From: Eutrophocola salsuginis
GTDB taxonomy: Bacteria; Pseudomonadota; Gammaproteobacteria; Pseudomonadales; Pseudohongiellaceae
DNA length: 64,000 nucleotides
Assembly: GCA_038147195.1 (NCBI GenBank)
Contig: JAYQTB010000004.1
Span: forward strand, 744,001 to 808,000
Reading direction: 5' to 3'
Under the pieces are notes generated by a model that searched no databases, had not been told where the DNA came from, and was given only the letters and a program-made list of their open reading frames with translations. This document shows positions 63,030 to 64,000 of this stretch, piece by piece; the first letter of the stretch is position 1; each line of letters starts with the position of its first letter. A program made the translations under genes and the position numbers.

Positions 63030-64000
63030 TCAGGCTACCTGAAGCGTCCCGGGAGTTAAAGCGCCGAGCACGTCGCGGACAAAGTCGAGGCGCTCCCGCG
63101 TTTCTGCTAATTCGTGGCGAAATTTCAGTTCGGTGGCGCTGCCCAGTGAAAACACCTGGGGTTGTTCCTGCACAAGCCTCACTACGGCATAGGGTTCGAC
63201 AGCGGTATCGGTATCAAAGATTACTTTGCCTAAACGTGCATTGGCCTCCACCTTCCGAATACCAAGCCCCTGCGCAATCAGTTTCAGTTGCGTGACCTCG
63301 AACAGCAGTTTCGTGGGCTCGGGCAAAAGACCAAAACGATCGATCATCTCCACCTTCAGGTCATCCAGTTCATGCCTGCTGCCGGCATTCGCGATGCGCT
63401 TGTACATCATCAGGCGTGTATGCACATCGGGCAGGTAATCTTCGCGGATAAGGGCGGGAATATGAAGGTTGATCTCTGAACCTGTATGGATCGGGCGGTT
63501 TAGGTCGGGGTGTTTGCCCTGCTTCATGAGCTTGACGGTATGCTCGAGCATTTCGCTGTACAGTGTAAAGCCGATGGTCTGGATGTGGCCGCTCTGTTCA
63601 TCACCGAGCAGTTCGCCCGCGCCTCGGATTTCCAGGTCATGGCTGGCTAGTACGAAGCCAGCTCCAAGCGTGTCCGCGGCACCTATGGCATCAATCCGCT
63701 TGAGCGCATCCGCGTTCATGGATTTCGGATTGGGTGTCAGGAGGTAGGCATAAGCCTGGTGATGGGAGCGTCCAACGCGACCACGCAACTGGTGCAACTG
63801 AGCCAGGCCGAACTTATCCGCGCGTTCGACGATGATAGTGTTGGCGGTCGGAATATCGATTCCGGTCTCGATGATGGTGGAGCAGACCAGTACGTTGTAA
63901 CGTCTGTGGTAGAAATCCGACATGACCTTTTCAAGTCGGCTTTCCCGCAACTGGCCGTGTCCAATACAGACGCGCGCCTCGGGCACAAGTTTACGTATCT
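63030..64000 (-). CDS. mfd: Transcription-repair coupling factor Mfd, C-terminal part (runs off window)
   Basis: Open to the right edge; about 323 residues visible. It contains the end of the second helicase domain, including STIIETGIDIPTANTIIVERADKFGLAQLHQLRGRVGRS (motifs V and VI), the DLEIRGAGELLGDEQSG loop, and the TRCF C-terminal domain. Mfd removes stalled RNA polymerase and recruits UvrA. An internal GTG (63986) is not a start because the frame continues upstream with conserved residues. The rest lies beyond 64000. Confidence 0.96.
   Translation of the reverse strand, partial: IRKLVPEARVCIGHGQLRESRLEKVMSDFYHRRYNVLVCSTIIETGIDIPTANTIIVERADKFGLAQLHQLRGRVGRSHHQAYAYLLTPNPKSMNADALKRIDAIGAADTLGAGFVLASHDLEIRGAGELLGDEQSGHIQTIGFTLYSEMLEHTVKLMKQGKHPDLNRPIHTGSEINLHIPALIREDYLPDVHTRLMMYKRIANAGSRHELDDLKVEMIDRFGLLPEPTKLLFEVTQLKLIAQGLGIRKVEANARLGKVIFDTDTAVEPYAVVRLVQEQPQVFSLGSATELKFRHELAETRERLDFVRDVLGALTPGTLQVA

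Noticed and set aside
1..64000. CRISPR arrays, insertion sequences, integrases, rRNA
   Set aside because: No direct repeat arrays, transposase or integrase motifs, or rRNA-like sequence were found on reading both strands.

Overview
This window looks like a chromosomal segment of a free-living gammaproteobacterium, probably aquatic and outside the enteric group. The support is gene content and order: smc-zipA-ligA, tig-clpP-clpX-lon-hupB-ppiD, gloB/yafS-like/rnhA-dnaQ, a csiV-like gene beside mfd, djlA, tusA, pdxB and cysI-DUF934. I saw no tRNA, rRNA, CRISPR array, insertion sequence or prophage.

Layout. 1-4.7 kb is the end of a surface-polysaccharide locus: the tail of CapF/WbjC, then WbjD, GalE, a family-4 glycosyltransferase and a WecA-type initiating transferase. 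It fits UDP-N-acetyl-L-fucosamine synthesis and use. 5-11.8 kb is chromosome segregation and division (smc, zipA) plus NAD-dependent DNA ligase. 11.9-19.5 kb holds a lytic-transglycosylase-like lipoprotein, a frameshifted djlA, a decayed cation-efflux gene, a large M16 peptidase and a frameshifted PQQ alcohol dehydrogenase. 19.7-24.3 kb is a catabolic cluster: both subunits of a hydroquinone 1,2-dioxygenase of the PnpCD/HqdAB type, a semialdehyde dehydrogenase of the PnpE type, a sulfotransferase-like protein and a TauE/SafE exporter.

24.3-31.6 kb is mixed housekeeping: a YlqF/RbgA GTPase, BolA, a Bax-like glucosaminidase, a NodB deacetylase, TtcA, TusA, PdxB, an AlaA-type aminotransferase and MsrB. 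31.6-35.1 kb is the least familiar part. It has a gene-poor stretch with a possible decayed secreted-protein gene, a promoter with an operator-like palindrome and a long imperfect inverted repeat, all upstream of an outer-membrane barrel protein. Facing that gene is a two-gene unit: a DUF6502-type protein and a membrane-anchored protein with SGFGGTGK repeats. 35.3-37.8 kb is an RND/MMPL exporter followed by a 17-bp perfect inverted repeat.

38.7-47.4 kb is the protein quality-control island, with recognisable promoters before lon and hupB and a clear terminator after hupB. 47.7-52.8 kb is an oligopeptide ABC importer whose fused double ATPase carries one frameshift. 52.8-64 kb holds gloB, a methyltransferase, rnhA, dnaQ, an ArsB/NhaD-type permease, sohB, cysI with DUF934, nfuA, a methylthioinosine-type phosphorylase, a csiV-like gene and the end of mfd.

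Three otherwise well conserved genes (djlA, the PQQ dehydrogenase, oppDF) each contain one extra base, and a cation-efflux gene has several lesions. The single-base cases may be sequencing or assembly errors. The efflux gene looks truly decayed.
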